Shown here: positions 16,678 to 26,235 of the stretch, piece by piece
Numbering within the stretch: position 1 is the first letter of the stretch
Layout: every line of letters begins with the position of its first letter
NCBI GenBank assembly: GCA_014238945.1
Contig: JABAAB010000062.1
Location: forward strand, 24,934 to 88,933
Length of the DNA stretch: 64,000 nucleotides
Source: Lysobacterales bacterium
Lineage (GTDB): Bacteria; Pseudomonadota; Gammaproteobacteria; Xanthomonadales; SZUA-36
Direction of reading: 5' to 3'
The notes under the pieces: generated by a model
What the model saw: only the letters and a program-made list of their open reading frames with translations
Database searches by the model: none
Told to the model about the DNA's origin: nothing
Program-made: the position numbers and the translations under genes

Positions 16678-19600
16678 ATGACGCACGCAAAAAAACTGGC
16701 AGTGTTAGGAATCTTTTTCTGCACTTTGCCTGCTTCAGTGATTGGGACTCAGGGAGGGCACCAGACCACCGCCAACACCACGATGATGGCCACGCGAATT
16801 GGCCCATCCATCAGGTCACCCCGCTTCCTGACCTGGAAAACCAATCCGGGTTATTTCAAGCCGGATTACCCCCTGCTCTTCGTCTCCTCATACCGGGACG
16901 AGTCACTGGTCAACAGCGGTAATTTCGGCACAGATGTCCTTGAGGTAGGGGTGCCCCAGGGGGGGCAGGAACTATGGATCATGTTGACCAATGGTGAAAC
17001 CAAAAAATTGTTCCCGATAACAGGGATACATGATGATCTGGTTGATGAATCACTGGCGCCCGTCAATGGACGCATTCTGGGATCTGTCACCGAGCCCAGT
17101 GTTTCCATCGACGGCAAACGGGCCTACTTCAGTTACTTCCACAATGCGACCGACCTGCCGTCCGGCTGTTGCGGCGTGGTTGGTCACTCCAACTTCGAGG
17201 GTTGGGAAAAAGGGGGCGACCTTTACGTTATAGACCTCGAACCGCTATTGCAAAATCCAGGCTATCCGGTAACGGACCTCCACACGTCCCGACTGACTCA
17301 GACCCTGGATCCCCACGCTGAAGCCATGAACCCGGTAATGTCACAAATTGAGGGGCCATTTCCTGGTGGTGTCGCCTATTCCGGTGCCATCGAAATCGAC
17401 AACGCCTACTCTCGCCAATTGATTTTTGCGAGTACTCGCAGGATGCTCGGCAACTCCAACGCACGGGTTACCCGGAAAAACAAAAACTACAATCTGTTTA
17501 CGGCCGACCTCGTCAATACTCAATCCGGCGGCTACGCATTACGCAATACCAAACAGGCGCATTATTACACCACGTCTTCCGCGCTCAGTCCGCATCGAAT
17601 GCGGGTGGGCTACGCCTTCTCTTACCAGTCCAACACCGAGGATGCCAGGCAATGGCACATTCAACATTCGGTGGGCCACGCTTGGCGGCCGTTGTACGGT
17701 TACGGCATCGGCAGTGAATTGGCGCACCTGGCGACTTTCTGCGTGAAAACCAATGCGTCAGCACAGTTGCCGGTGGACGACTACGCCGTGCTGGTTCGTT
17801 ACTACAACCTGAACAACAACGGCTTTGGTGCCATCTATGCCCAACCCATGAGAACTGCTGGCATTAATCGCTACGATGCCTTCACCGGCAATGGCAAAGT
17901 GCCGGCCCAACTGGGTTCCGTCAAGCTCACCGAGAACGTAAAGAGTTCGGATGAAATCAGTGACAATGGCAAGTTCACGACGCCGGCCTGCGGCGCACCT
18001 GACGAGCTTTTCCTGGCCTACGACCCGGGTCAGGCCAATCACAGGAACCAGGCGAATAACTACCAGCCGGAAATCGTATTCTCATCGCTCGAAGTCGCTG
18101 ACCCGGCAACGCCCGGCGCCTATCAGCGGGTGATCAAGGGTTCCAGCAGGAAATGGGCCGCCTTGTGGCCCAAACCGGTGATCGACTGGACCCACCGGCT
18201 GACCGGCGTTCCCGACCCCAATGGCGATGCGCAACAGGAACCGCCCGCCAGCCCGATCGACGAAAACTTCACGGAGCCCTTTGGCTCGCCGTATGCGCTA
18301 CTGGGCACCTCGGCGTTGTACAACACCGACGTTACTCCGGTCGATTGCCGAGCCACTTCGCACTACTACGACCCCAACATCACTGGCGACGCCCACATCG
18401 ACCCGCTGTACAACAACATTGCGAACCTGAGCCGATTGATGATGCCAGCGACAGGTTATGCAACCGGTGACATCACGCTTCAGACGGGCTCGTGCACAGC
18501 ACCATTGATGGATGATGTGTTCGGCATAGCGGTTTACCTGACCAGCAACCGCACCAGCCAAGACATGTTTGTCCCGCACAAGCGCGGTTATACAACCGAC
18601 AACAAGGGCGCCAAGGAAAGCAAGCGCTTACTGGGGGTTTTCGAAGTCGGCATGCAGGGCCAGAGGGATGCCTCGTTCAAAGCGGTAGTTCCAGCCAACG
18701 TACCGGTGGATTTTCACCTGCTGGATCGCAATGGCACCAAGCTGGCTGACGTTCGATCCTGGCACAGCTTTAAACCCCGAGAGCAGCGGGTCGACTGTGG
18801 CGGCTGTCATAATCACCGCCTGAACCAGTCGATCGACTGGTCCCAGAGTGATTCGGCCGATCCCGCGATCGCGTCACTCGACATGGTGCGACAAACCACC
18901 CGGATCAAGTACAACGCCTACTGCCAACCCAAGCTGATTACGGACAACGAGCCCGCAATCGATCTCCCCGTCTGGCAGGACCTCGCCAGCGGTTTCGATG
19001 CCTATTGCGGTAGCTGCCATGAGAAAGATGCCGGATATCCCGATCCTGCGGCCACCAACGCCCTGAGTTATGACGCAAGCAAGTTATACGCCTTCAACAA
19101 TGAGGACGGTACGCCAATTGCAGGTAATCCCCTGAGTAGCCTGTTCTCCCGGAATTACATTGATCGATACAGTGCCAATGGCAGCCCCATGTTCTGGGCT
19201 GCCAGTGGCCGGCGAACCGACGGTCGCGACAACAGCCTGGCCGAATACCTGCCCATGTCAGATGACTTCAGCGGTTGTTCCGACGACCAACCTGAGAATT
19301 GTGGGTATCACTACACACCGGTGCACGACGGATTGCTCTGTGATGGCACCGATCCGGCCGGGGCGCAGTGGGTCTACCGGCTGTCACAGTGGCTGGATAA
19401 CCATGCCCCGGTCGACCTGCCTGGCAAACCGCACCCCTACCATGCCGACCGCTATCACCCATCTGCCGAGGGCATGTTCCTGCCCAGCATGGCCGGCTGC
19501 ACTGCACCGGACTCGCTGGAGATTGGCCTGTGGGACGATTCCGGACAAATCGCTGAACTCATTGTCGACATCAATGGCAATAACTACCAGACCATCAATG

Positions 19601-19773
19601 ACCCTGCGTTACTGAAGTCCGACAGCGTCTATTCACTGCCCCTGAGTGGTAATGACCTGACGAGAATTTCGAATGCCGTGGTCCGGATTGCGGTCACTGA
19701 TGCCGCCGATAACCGGCAATTCTATGACAAGACAGTCTATGAATTAATGCAGGAATGCAAAGCGTCCCAGTAA
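16678..19773 (+). CDS. Large exported dihaem protein resembling hydrazine synthase alpha subunit
   Basis: 1031 residues with a Sec signal peptide (MTHAKKLAVLGIFFCTLPASVIG). Two c-type haem sites are visible: C707-G-G-C710-H711 in VDCGGCHNHR and C777-G-S-C780-H781 in YCGSCHEKD. The stretch before the first haem, ANVPVDFHLLDRNGTKLADVRSW then HSFKPREQ, has the layout seen in the middle domain of hydrazine synthase alpha and its planctomycete and proteobacterial relatives (PF18582, from memory). The N-terminal half has propeller-like repeats (GKRAYFSYF, RQLIFASTRRM, PEIVFSSLEVAD). It ends in a segment with SLEIGLWDDSGQIAELIVDING. No HzsB/HzsC-like gene is nearby, so anammox chemistry is not implied. 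A periplasmic redox role is inferred; the substrate is unknown. Confidence 0.72.
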   Translation: MTHAKKLAVLGIFFCTLPASVIGTQGGHQTTANTTMMATRIGPSIRSPRFLTWKTNPGYFKPDYPLLFVSSYRDESLVNSGNFGTDVLEVGVPQGGQELWIMLTNGETKKLFPITGIHDDLVDESLAPVNGRILGSVTEPSVSIDGKRAYFSYFHNATDLPSGCCGVVGHSNFEGWEKGGDLYVIDLEPLLQNPGYPVTDLHTSRLTQTLDPHAEAMNPVMSQIEGPFPGGVAYSGAIEIDNAYSRQLIFASTRRMLGNSNARVTRKNKNYNLFTADLVNTQSGGYALRNTKQAHYYTTSSALSPHRMRVGYAFSYQSNTEDARQWHIQHSVGHAWRPLYGYGIGSELAHLATFCVKTNASAQLPVDDYAVLVRYYNLNNNGFGAIYAQPMRTAGINRYDAFTGNGKVPAQLGSVKLTENVKSSDEISDNGKFTTPACGAPDELFLAYDPGQANHRNQANNYQPEIVFSSLEVADPATPGAYQRVIKGSSRKWAALWPKPVIDWTHRLTGVPDPNGDAQQEPPASPIDENFTEPFGSPYALLGTSALYNTDVTPVDCRATSHYYDPNITGDAHIDPLYNNIANLSRLMMPATGYATGDITLQTGSCTAPLMDDVFGIAVYLTSNRTSQDMFVPHKRGYTTDNKGAKESKRLLGVFEVGMQGQRDASFKAVVPANVPVDFHLLDRNGTKLADVRSWHSFKPREQRVDCGGCHNHRLNQSIDWSQSDSADPAIASLDMVRQTTRIKYNAYCQPKLITDNEPAIDLPVWQDLASGFDAYCGSCHEKDAGYPDPAATNALSYDASKLYAFNNEDGTPIAGNPLSSLFSRNYIDRYSANGSPMFWAASGRRTDGRDNSLAEYLPMSDDFSGCSDDQPENCGYHYTPVHDGLLCDGTDPAGAQWVYRLSQWLDNHAPVDLPGKPHPYHADRYHPSAEGMFLPSMAGCTAPDSLEIGLWDDSGQIAELIVDINGNNYQTINDPALLKSDSVYSLPLSGNDLTRISNAVVRIAVTDAADNRQFYDKTVYELMQECKASQ

Positions 19774-20003
19774 CTCGAAAACCGACTGCGGCGAGTGACT
19801 AAGCCGTCCCGCCGCTCGGATCCGCTTGCAAGCCTTTAACACGCAACTCACAGGGGCGAATTAATTATGAAAAATTCATTACCGATCATGTTGATGGCTG
19901 ATGGCCAGTTTGCCAACCACCACTATTCGCCTCCAGAGCGTCAATGATTGCAGAGCAGGATTCGACGAAAAATCCATACTGGCAACAGCAGGCGTATTTA
20001 ATC

Positions 20004-22388
20004 CTATAACCCAATGGGTATGGGCTTCTTGCGTCCACCCTTGCTCTTGCAGTGTGGATAGGGGGCTTCGCCAGGGATAAATTCTTCGGACGAATATTCT
20101 TGCTCATCACAGCCTGGAGGAGGGTTCCAGGAACTGCCTGGCACCGTGTCACCAGGACCTCGATAGCAGCCTCTTGCGCCGCCACTACCAGCCAGACAGC
20201 TCAGATTACCGGCGCACGCTCCGTAAGTCACCACAAGCGCAAATGGCTGTGGTCCGGCCGGTACCGAGCTACCGTACACACGAATGACCGGGCGCAGCTG
20301 GGCATTCTGCTGCTGGCCCATCGGGATAAAAACGTCCTCGACGTTGTTGACCGTGTCGAAAGCGGCGTTTTGATTCAACAAGTGATTGCCATAATAAATT
20401 GTGCTGTCAAACTCAACTTCAAGATCAAGGTCGTTGACCAGTTTCGGGCCCGCCAGCAGCGGCCCCGCCGGATCATTCCAGACCAGCGTCACACGCAATG
20501 TGTTGCAGTTGGCGCCCCAGCGGTCCCTGAGTTTGGGCCTTACCTGCCAGACCGCACCCGTGACACTGGTTGTGCTGGAATTTTCATACACCTTGAGTTT
20601 GCGATAACCGGCCGGCTCGAGCACCTGGTCGAGTACCGGGCGCCCGTAGCCCTGGTCATAATTGGGATAGGCGTCGGCGGCGAGGCCCTGGCCGAGATTG
20701 CCCATGTAACCACTGGGGTCATAGATCGGTACCGTCGAGTTAATCAGCATGGCCTTGACCAGGGCCGAGCTCGGAGGAGCCGACAACGGCGGATCACTCG
20801 ATTTGACCGGATAGAAACCCTGGGCAAAGTAATCGCGTACCAGCGCGGCTGCCCCAGCCACGGCCGGCGCGGCAACACTGGTCCCCGGAAAGATCGTATA
20901 GTCGGAATAGCCGCCGGTGTCCGCCGTTTCGACATAGTAATGTGCCGGCGCCACCACATCCGGCTTGACGCGCGAGATTTCACCACAGGAATTGGGAGCA
21001 CAATCATTGGCGGGGCCACGACTGCTGTAGGGGTACATGAAGTCACGGGCAGAGCCATTGCCTGAACCGCCGACCGCGATGGCATTTTTAGCGTGGGCCT
21101 CGTCCGACAGGGAGTACGGCACATAGGCAGTCCCGTACATCCCGGCATTGCCCGCAGCAAAAATGATGCTTTGCTCCCGGCGGGTGGCTTGGTGCAGGTA
21201 CGAATCAATCATCTGGCTGCGCCACGAATAGGCACCCTGGGGATTGCCCTCGACCGCATTGTGGCCCCAACTGTTGGAGTGCACCATCGACCCGCTGTAC
21301 CAGGCCGGATCGAACAGGTTCTTGATGTAATCCTGCGGCGGACAGAAATAATCATTCTCGTCAACGATGTCCTGCATGATCAACTCGGCGCCCAGCGCCA
21401 GGCCATCGTAATCATTGGCCGTATTGAACCCGCCACTTTGCCCGAGCGAATCGCCCAACAGGGTGGCGGCCACGCCGGTACCATGGTTAACGCTGTCCCC
21501 GGTAACCAATACGCACGAGTTTGCTGCCGGGGCATTGGCAACGACCTGATTGGGTCGGGCGAAAACTTCGTGATCTTGCAGCCCTGAATCGGCCAGCGTC
21601 ACGATTTGGCCCTTGCCCCACACGCCCATGTAATACACCGGGTTGTAAAACGATTGGTTAGCGGCATGATGAGCATTCTCGGTCTGCATCACCACGCGCA
21701 CTTCGTTGTTCATCAATGCACCGACGCCCGCAATATCAATCATCTCCACCTCGGGCAGATCTGCGACCTGTGACCATTCGCCAGACGACAGCAGCGTGCC
21801 GATGACATAGCGGCCTTCGATGTCTTGCACCCACTGTACTTCACCCAGTTGCTCAAGCAATTCCATGACCGGGTCCGGCGCTGCCCCGGGGAACAGCACG
21901 ATCTCCAATGGCGAGGAGAGCGGCCCCGGCGGCAACCGGGGGGAGAGTTTCCATTCGCTTTCGACCACTGCCATGACCGCCACGGCTTCCAGTTTGGCGA
22001 TCTCTTTCCGGGTTCTGGCATCGGCCAGGACCAGGTAGCCTGCCGGAGGCATGGGCCCAATCACCTGCGCACCGGCCGTTTCGAGTAGACTCACATTATC
22101 CGTGGAAGTCGGGCCAGTCAACGTGATGATTAGGGGCATCGCGTGATCTGGCAGAGGATTGGAGGGATCGAGCACATGGTCTCGCAGGTCAACCTGCTGA
22201 TCCCGCAACTTCACCAAATAGGGGTTTGGCAAAGTCTTTTCACGGATGACGTGTCCCGCCGAATCCATGAAACTCAAGGATCCCTGCTCTTGAGGTTGCG
22301 CGTGCGCCAGGCAGGATAGTGTGACCGAAATCAGCAAAAGGCAACCAAATTGAGGTTGCAACAACGTTGTGTGAGTCTGTTCTGGCAT
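20004..22388 (-). CDS. Secreted subtilisin-family (S8) serine protease
   Basis: A 794-residue exported protease. The signal peptide ends at CLAHA (about residue 30). Residues 31-255 resemble a propeptide region with an inhibitor-like fold. The catalytic triad is Asp267 in LADSGLQDH, His302 in NHGTGVAATLLGD and Ser504 in GTSVAAPAVAGAAAL; Asn414 in AAGNAG supplies the oxyanion hole. After the catalytic domain (to about 560) comes a beta-rich C-terminal region with LRVTLVWNDPAGPLLAGPKLVNDLDLEV, a proprotein-convertase-like P domain layout, and a Cys-containing, Pro-rich tail. It is convergent with the dihaem gene and lies 145 bases downstream of the sigma/kinase pair on the same strand, so it may belong to their regulon. 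Confidence 0.92.
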   Translation of the reverse strand: MPEQTHTTLLQPQFGCLLLISVTLSCLAHAQPQEQGSLSFMDSAGHVIREKTLPNPYLVKLRDQQVDLRDHVLDPSNPLPDHAMPLIITLTGPTSTDNVSLLETAGAQVIGPMPPAGYLVLADARTRKEIAKLEAVAVMAVVESEWKLSPRLPPGPLSSPLEIVLFPGAAPDPVMELLEQLGEVQWVQDIEGRYVIGTLLSSGEWSQVADLPEVEMIDIAGVGALMNNEVRVVMQTENAHHAANQSFYNPVYYMGVWGKGQIVTLADSGLQDHEVFARPNQVVANAPAANSCVLVTGDSVNHGTGVAATLLGDSLGQSGGFNTANDYDGLALGAELIMQDIVDENDYFCPPQDYIKNLFDPAWYSGSMVHSNSWGHNAVEGNPQGAYSWRSQMIDSYLHQATRREQSIIFAAGNAGMYGTAYVPYSLSDEAHAKNAIAVGGSGNGSARDFMYPYSSRGPANDCAPNSCGEISRVKPDVVAPAHYYVETADTGGYSDYTIFPGTSVAAPAVAGAAALVRDYFAQGFYPVKSSDPPLSAPPSSALVKAMLINSTVPIYDPSGYMGNLGQGLAADAYPNYDQGYGRPVLDQVLEPAGYRKLKVYENSSTTSVTGAVWQVRPKLRDRWGANCNTLRVTLVWNDPAGPLLAGPKLVNDLDLEVEFDSTIYYGNHLLNQNAAFDTVNNVEDVFIPMGQQQNAQLRPVIRVYGSSVPAGPQPFALVVTYGACAGNLSCLAGSGGARGCYRGPGDTVPGSSWNPPPGCDEQEYSSEEFIPGEAPYPHCKSKGGRKKPIPIGL

Positions 22389-22533
22389 CTCATTTCTCCC
22401 TGTCAGTGTCAGTCTTGCTTACAGGGGATGTTTCCGAGGGGTTTTCAAACCACCCCCAATTCATCACCCCATACTATATCAAGATGCGTAAAGAGGAACC
22501 ATTACAAATAATGCTGTCGGTTTTGCAGACTAC

Positions 22534-25005
22534 TTACAAGTCAGCACATTGACTCAGGGTCGAAAGCACAGGTTTTAGCCGGTGGTCTTTCTGTGGCAGT
22601 GTCCGCGCGGCTGTTTCGAGTAGTGGCAGTGCCTCTGCACAATCTCCATGTGCGGCCAGTTGCAAACCGAGTTCGGCTATCGGTTTTGCGGTGAATTGAT
22701 GGTGTGATCCGAGAGTATAGGTATAAATTTCTATGGATTCCCGATAAAGGCGCGCCGCTTCATCAAGGTGATTCAGAGCCGCACGGTTAGCCGCCAAAAT
22801 CGCAAGACTCTCGGCTGTTTCAGCATTTTTTTCTCCCAGCGAATCCTGGCGCTGTCGCAGTGCTTCCAAACTCATAGGCAATGCTTCCTCGGGACTACGG
22901 GCAATCACGATTTGGGCCAGGTGTGCAATGCTTCGGGCCACTTCTGGATGATTATCACCAAATAGTGAGCGGCGCAGCTCCAGTCCCTCCTGTGCACGAG
23001 CCTCTGCCTCATCATATTTGCCCAGTGCGCGCAGTGTCTGAGCCAGCCCATCAATCAACTCGGCCACCATGTTTTTCGATCGATCAAGATCCTGATAACT
23101 CTCCAGCGCCTTGCGAAACAAAAGTTCCGCCTGCTCGAATTCAGCCTGATCAAAACGTAACAGGGCCAGGTTACCGAGAATCTTACTGGTCTGCGAGTAG
23201 CCCTCTCCGGACAGGCGTTCACTACGTTCGAGGGCGATTTGATACTGCTCGCTTGCCGCCTCGTACTTACCGCTCTCGTGCAGCGCCAGGGCCAGCCCAT
23301 TCAGACTGGCGATGACATCCACATGATCCTCGCCAAGGTAACTCCGCCGAATATCCAGAGCCTGTTGAAAGTATGGTATCGCCTGGCCCGGTGCGCCGGA
23401 ACGTGCCGTGGCCCGCGCCAGTGAGTAGAGAGTTTCCGACACCAACGGATCGGCCTCACCCAATACCTCAAGCCTCTGCCGAAAGGCCAATTGATACAAC
23501 GCGGCTGCGTTCCTGAATAGGCCCAACTCCTCGTACAAGCTGCCCAGGGTGTTCCGCAGCAGGGCCTGAGTGTCGGGTTGAGATTCGAGCAAATCAATTT
23601 GTGCCTGCCCGAGATCGAGCAATTCTCGCGCGGTCAATGAATTCCCCCGCGAGGGGTTTGGGCCACCCAGGTGGAACATGCTGATGAGCATCTGGGAAAC
23701 CTCTTCGGCCCGGTCACGTTGCAATTCGGTAATCCCCTGCTGGCGAACCAGCGCGAAGACAAACAGTATGCTGAGGAGAAGGGTTCCGGCGGTGGTCGCC
23801 AGACCAATCCAGTGGCGACGAATAAATTTTTTGCCTCGGTACAGCAGTGAGTCGGTTCTGGCCTGCACAGGGTAGCCGTCCAGGTATCGATCAAGATCAT
23901 CGGCCAGGTGCCTGACTGACTCGTAGCGTCGTTCCGGTTCCTGACGCAAAGTCGTTTGTAATATGTTGTCCAGGTCACCCCGCAAACGTCGCCGCAGGGA
24001 TTCCGGGTGCTCCTTTCTGGAAGCTGCATTCGCTTCATCGATAGCTGCCAAACTGGGCAGGATGGACGGAGTGTGCAGAACCGCGGACTCTATCTCGCGG
24101 ATTGGGGTCGAATCCCTGAACTCATGAGGTCTGCAGCCCGTTAGTAAATGGTACAAAAGGATGCCCAGGTTGTAGATATCGCTGGCCGTGGTAATCAGAT
24201 TGCCAAGGATCTGCTCGGGACTGGTGTAGCCGGGCGTTCCCAGGCGGTTCATGGTGGCAAAATCTTCTACCGAGAAAGCAGGGTCCAGTACCTTGGCAAT
24301 ACCGAAGTCCAGCAATTTGGGTTCACCGTCTGTATTGACCAGGACGTTGGATGGTTTGATATCCCGGTGAATAACCAGGTTCCGGTGTGCAAAATGGACC
24401 GCTTTGCAGACCTTTTGGAACAAGCGAATGCGTTCGCGCAAGGTAAGTCGGTTTTGATCGCAATAGCGGTCAATCGGCAAACCATCAATCACCTCCATTA
24501 CGAAATATGGCCAGCCATCGGGTGTTGTACCACCATCCAGCAGTCGTGCAATGTTGGGATGGGAAAGTCTGGCCAGAATCTGCCTCTCAGCCAGCAAGCG
24601 GTGCTCCAGTTCGGGATTGGACAGATCATGGCAAACCACTTTGATTGCTACATTCTGCTCGAATTCCCGGTCGGAGCGGTGCGCCAGGTAAACCGTGCTC
24701 ATACCCCCACGGGCCAATTCTCTTTCAATGCGATAAACGCCCAGCATGCTGTCCGGCTTAATATTCAGTTCAGGGTTGGTCATGCGGCCCAGTGCACCGC
24801 TCCTGGTCAGATCACTCGCGACTTTCTCGATGGCCGACTGCAGGCGCTGGCTGGCTTTACCGCTGGCACGGAGCAAACGCCACACCTGGTCGATCACCAG
24901 GGGGTCTTCGTTCGGTTCCAATGACTGAACAAAAGCATCGATCTCCGTTTCGGGCAACGCGGAGGCGCGTAGAAACAGCTCTTGTACGCGCGACCATCGA
25001 TTCAT
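22534..25005 (-). CDS. Membrane Ser/Thr protein kinase with periplasmic TPR repeats
   Basis: 823 residues. A cytosolic N-terminal segment is followed by a PknB-type kinase domain (about 85-350): glycine loop LARGGMSTVYLA, Lys122 in VAIKVV, catalytic HRDIKPSN with Asp215, and metal-binding DFG with Asp233. One transmembrane helix lies at about 399-420 (IGLATTAGTLLLSILFVFALV). A long series of TPR_10/12-type repeats follows (e.g. LGEDHVDVIASLNGLALAL, FGDNHPEVARSIAHLAQI). ATG 25005 was chosen: it follows the sigma factor stop by one base and gives MNRWSRVQELF, a start typical of this group; ATG 25020 is an alternative inside the sigma gene. It is coupled to the ECF sigma factor. Confidence 0.93.
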   Translation of the reverse strand: MNRWSRVQELFLRASALPETEIDAFVQSLEPNEDPLVIDQVWRLLRASGKASQRLQSAIEKVASDLTRSGALGRMTNPELNIKPDSMLGVYRIERELARGGMSTVYLAHRSDREFEQNVAIKVVCHDLSNPELEHRLLAERQILARLSHPNIARLLDGGTTPDGWPYFVMEVIDGLPIDRYCDQNRLTLRERIRLFQKVCKAVHFAHRNLVIHRDIKPSNVLVNTDGEPKLLDFGIAKVLDPAFSVEDFATMNRLGTPGYTSPEQILGNLITTASDIYNLGILLYHLLTGCRPHEFRDSTPIREIESAVLHTPSILPSLAAIDEANAASRKEHPESLRRRLRGDLDNILQTTLRQEPERRYESVRHLADDLDRYLDGYPVQARTDSLLYRGKKFIRRHWIGLATTAGTLLLSILFVFALVRQQGITELQRDRAEEVSQMLISMFHLGGPNPSRGNSLTARELLDLGQAQIDLLESQPDTQALLRNTLGSLYEELGLFRNAAALYQLAFRQRLEVLGEADPLVSETLYSLARATARSGAPGQAIPYFQQALDIRRSYLGEDHVDVIASLNGLALALHESGKYEAASEQYQIALERSERLSGEGYSQTSKILGNLALLRFDQAEFEQAELLFRKALESYQDLDRSKNMVAELIDGLAQTLRALGKYDEAEARAQEGLELRRSLFGDNHPEVARSIAHLAQIVIARSPEEALPMSLEALRQRQDSLGEKNAETAESLAILAANRAALNHLDEAARLYRESIEIYTYTLGSHHQFTAKPIAELGLQLAAHGDCAEALPLLETAARTLPQKDHRLKPVLSTLSQCADL

Positions 25006-25006
25006 A

Positions 25007-25594
25007 TCATGCGTCGTCATTGGTAGTGGGATTCTCCTCGTGCCGGGCCAACAGCCAGGCCAGTGCAACCCGTGTATCAGTCACTACCGTGGGCACTGAC
25101 ACGCCAATGAGCTTGGCCACATCGGTGACTTTGAAACCACCGAAAAAACGTAATTCGATTACCTGCGCCTTGCGCGCATCAAACTGGCCCAGTTCAGTTA
25201 GTAGTTCATCGAGTTCAATCAGTTCAAGAGCGGGTGGGGTACTGATGCTACTCGCCTTTTCTAGAGGAACCTGGCGTGCCTGACCCAGGCGGCGTGCTGC
25301 ATTTACACGGCGTGCATGATCCACCAGAATCTGGCGCATGACGCGCGCCGCCAAGCGCAAAAAATGTTGGCTGTCCTTTACCGTTGGAGGAGAAGACCCC
25401 TCGAGCTTTAGATACGCCTCATGCACGAGCGCCGTTGGTTGCAGCGTGTGATTGCCCCGCTCCTGCTGGAATGTCCGGCTCGCCACACGACGTAAGTCGG
25501 CATAGACCAGCGGTAACAATTTGCCCAGTACGCCTTGTTCACCGGCACTCCATTGGTGAAGCAAGCGGGTCACCTGATGATCGTTAGACACCAT
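25007..25594 (-). CDS. ECF-type RNA polymerase sigma factor (kinase-linked group)
   Basis: A 195-residue sigma factor. Region 2 contains LLPLVYADLRRVASRTF and the core-binding block TLQPTALVHEAYLKL with FLRLAARVMRQILVDHARR. Region 4 contains the helix-turn-helix VIELRFFGGFKVTDVAKLIGVSVPTVVTDTRVALAWL. The TALVHEAYLKL pattern is typical of the ECF group encoded beside PknB-TPR kinases, where phosphorylation is thought to replace an anti-sigma factor; no anti-sigma gene is visible here. It is the first gene of the pair with the kinase. A 640-base upstream gap leaves room for its promoter. Confidence 0.93.
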   Translation of the reverse strand: MVSNDHQVTRLLHQWSAGEQGVLGKLLPLVYADLRRVASRTFQQERGNHTLQPTALVHEAYLKLEGSSPPTVKDSQHFLRLAARVMRQILVDHARRVNAARRLGQARQVPLEKASSISTPPALELIELDELLTELGQFDARKAQVIELRFFGGFKVTDVAKLIGVSVPTVVTDTRVALAWLLARHEENPTTNDDA

Positions 25595-26235
25595 GAATGT
25601 CCTCTTGGATCACTGCCCGGGATTGAATTTCCCGAAATGAACGCTTAACACCCAAAATAACATCAGTAACGGTGACGCCGCAATCGCAATACGCTGCTTG
25701 CTCCCTGCGTATAAATGAACGGAACCACATAAACATGTAAGCATGGTCCTTCTGAGAACATCTCACAATAGTCAAAACAGAATCTGGAATCAATCAAGAT
25801 AAAAGCGCTTTCCCCTAAAATGAAAAAACTTCACTGTTCATATTGTGCTTCGAATTATCACCCAATTCGATCCGGAGGCTTGCCAGTTTGGTATCTTAGT
25901 TATCCGCGATGTGAATCCCTCCATCACTTTAATTTCAAGCCAAATCCAGCCCGCCGGTCATTCGTGTCCAGCCTGCGGGCTGATTAAGCCAATAATTTAA
26001 TGAACGGGTTTCTTTTAACAGGCCTGTGCCGTGGTGTTCGGTTTTTTACCAGCAGGACAATTGCCCAGCCAACCCAACCCGATGCCGCTGTGCTTCGGCA
26101 GCCTGGCGGGGCATTGAACTGGCGCCACAACCGTTCCAAAGAGACCTTTTGGCGCTCCCTCCAGATCGAGTAAGCGCACAGTGTACCGTCCTCGCGCCTG
26201 GCACAGGCTGTCAATTACGCAGGTCAATCGCGAGT
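25595..26235. other. Gene-poor stretch between the sigma factor and the acylase gene
   Basis: No convincing gene. The part next to the sigma factor (25600-25900) is AT-rich and should hold its promoter, but I cannot place -35/-10 boxes with confidence. On the minus strand at 25984-26214 an open frame ends in a hydrophobic segment and a very basic tail (GWVGWAIVLLVKN, RHRPVKRNPF). This could be the C-terminal scrap of a lost membrane protein, but no start or ribosome site supports it. Confidence 0.5.

Noticed and set aside
16678..19773. Anammox-type hydrazine synthesis
   Set aside because: Only the alpha-like protein is present; no HzsB, HzsC or hydrazine dehydrogenase genes lie nearby and the host is a gammaproteobacterium.
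19867..19947. 26-codon frame in the gap between the dihaem and subtilase genes
   Set aside because: It has a weak AGGGG upstream but no terminator of its own, no recognisable motif, and lies in a convergent 230-base gap.
20052..21065. 337-codon plus-strand frame opposite the subtilase
   Set aside because: Antisense to the catalytic domain and the C-terminal region of a clear S8 protease; composition is that of a shadow frame.
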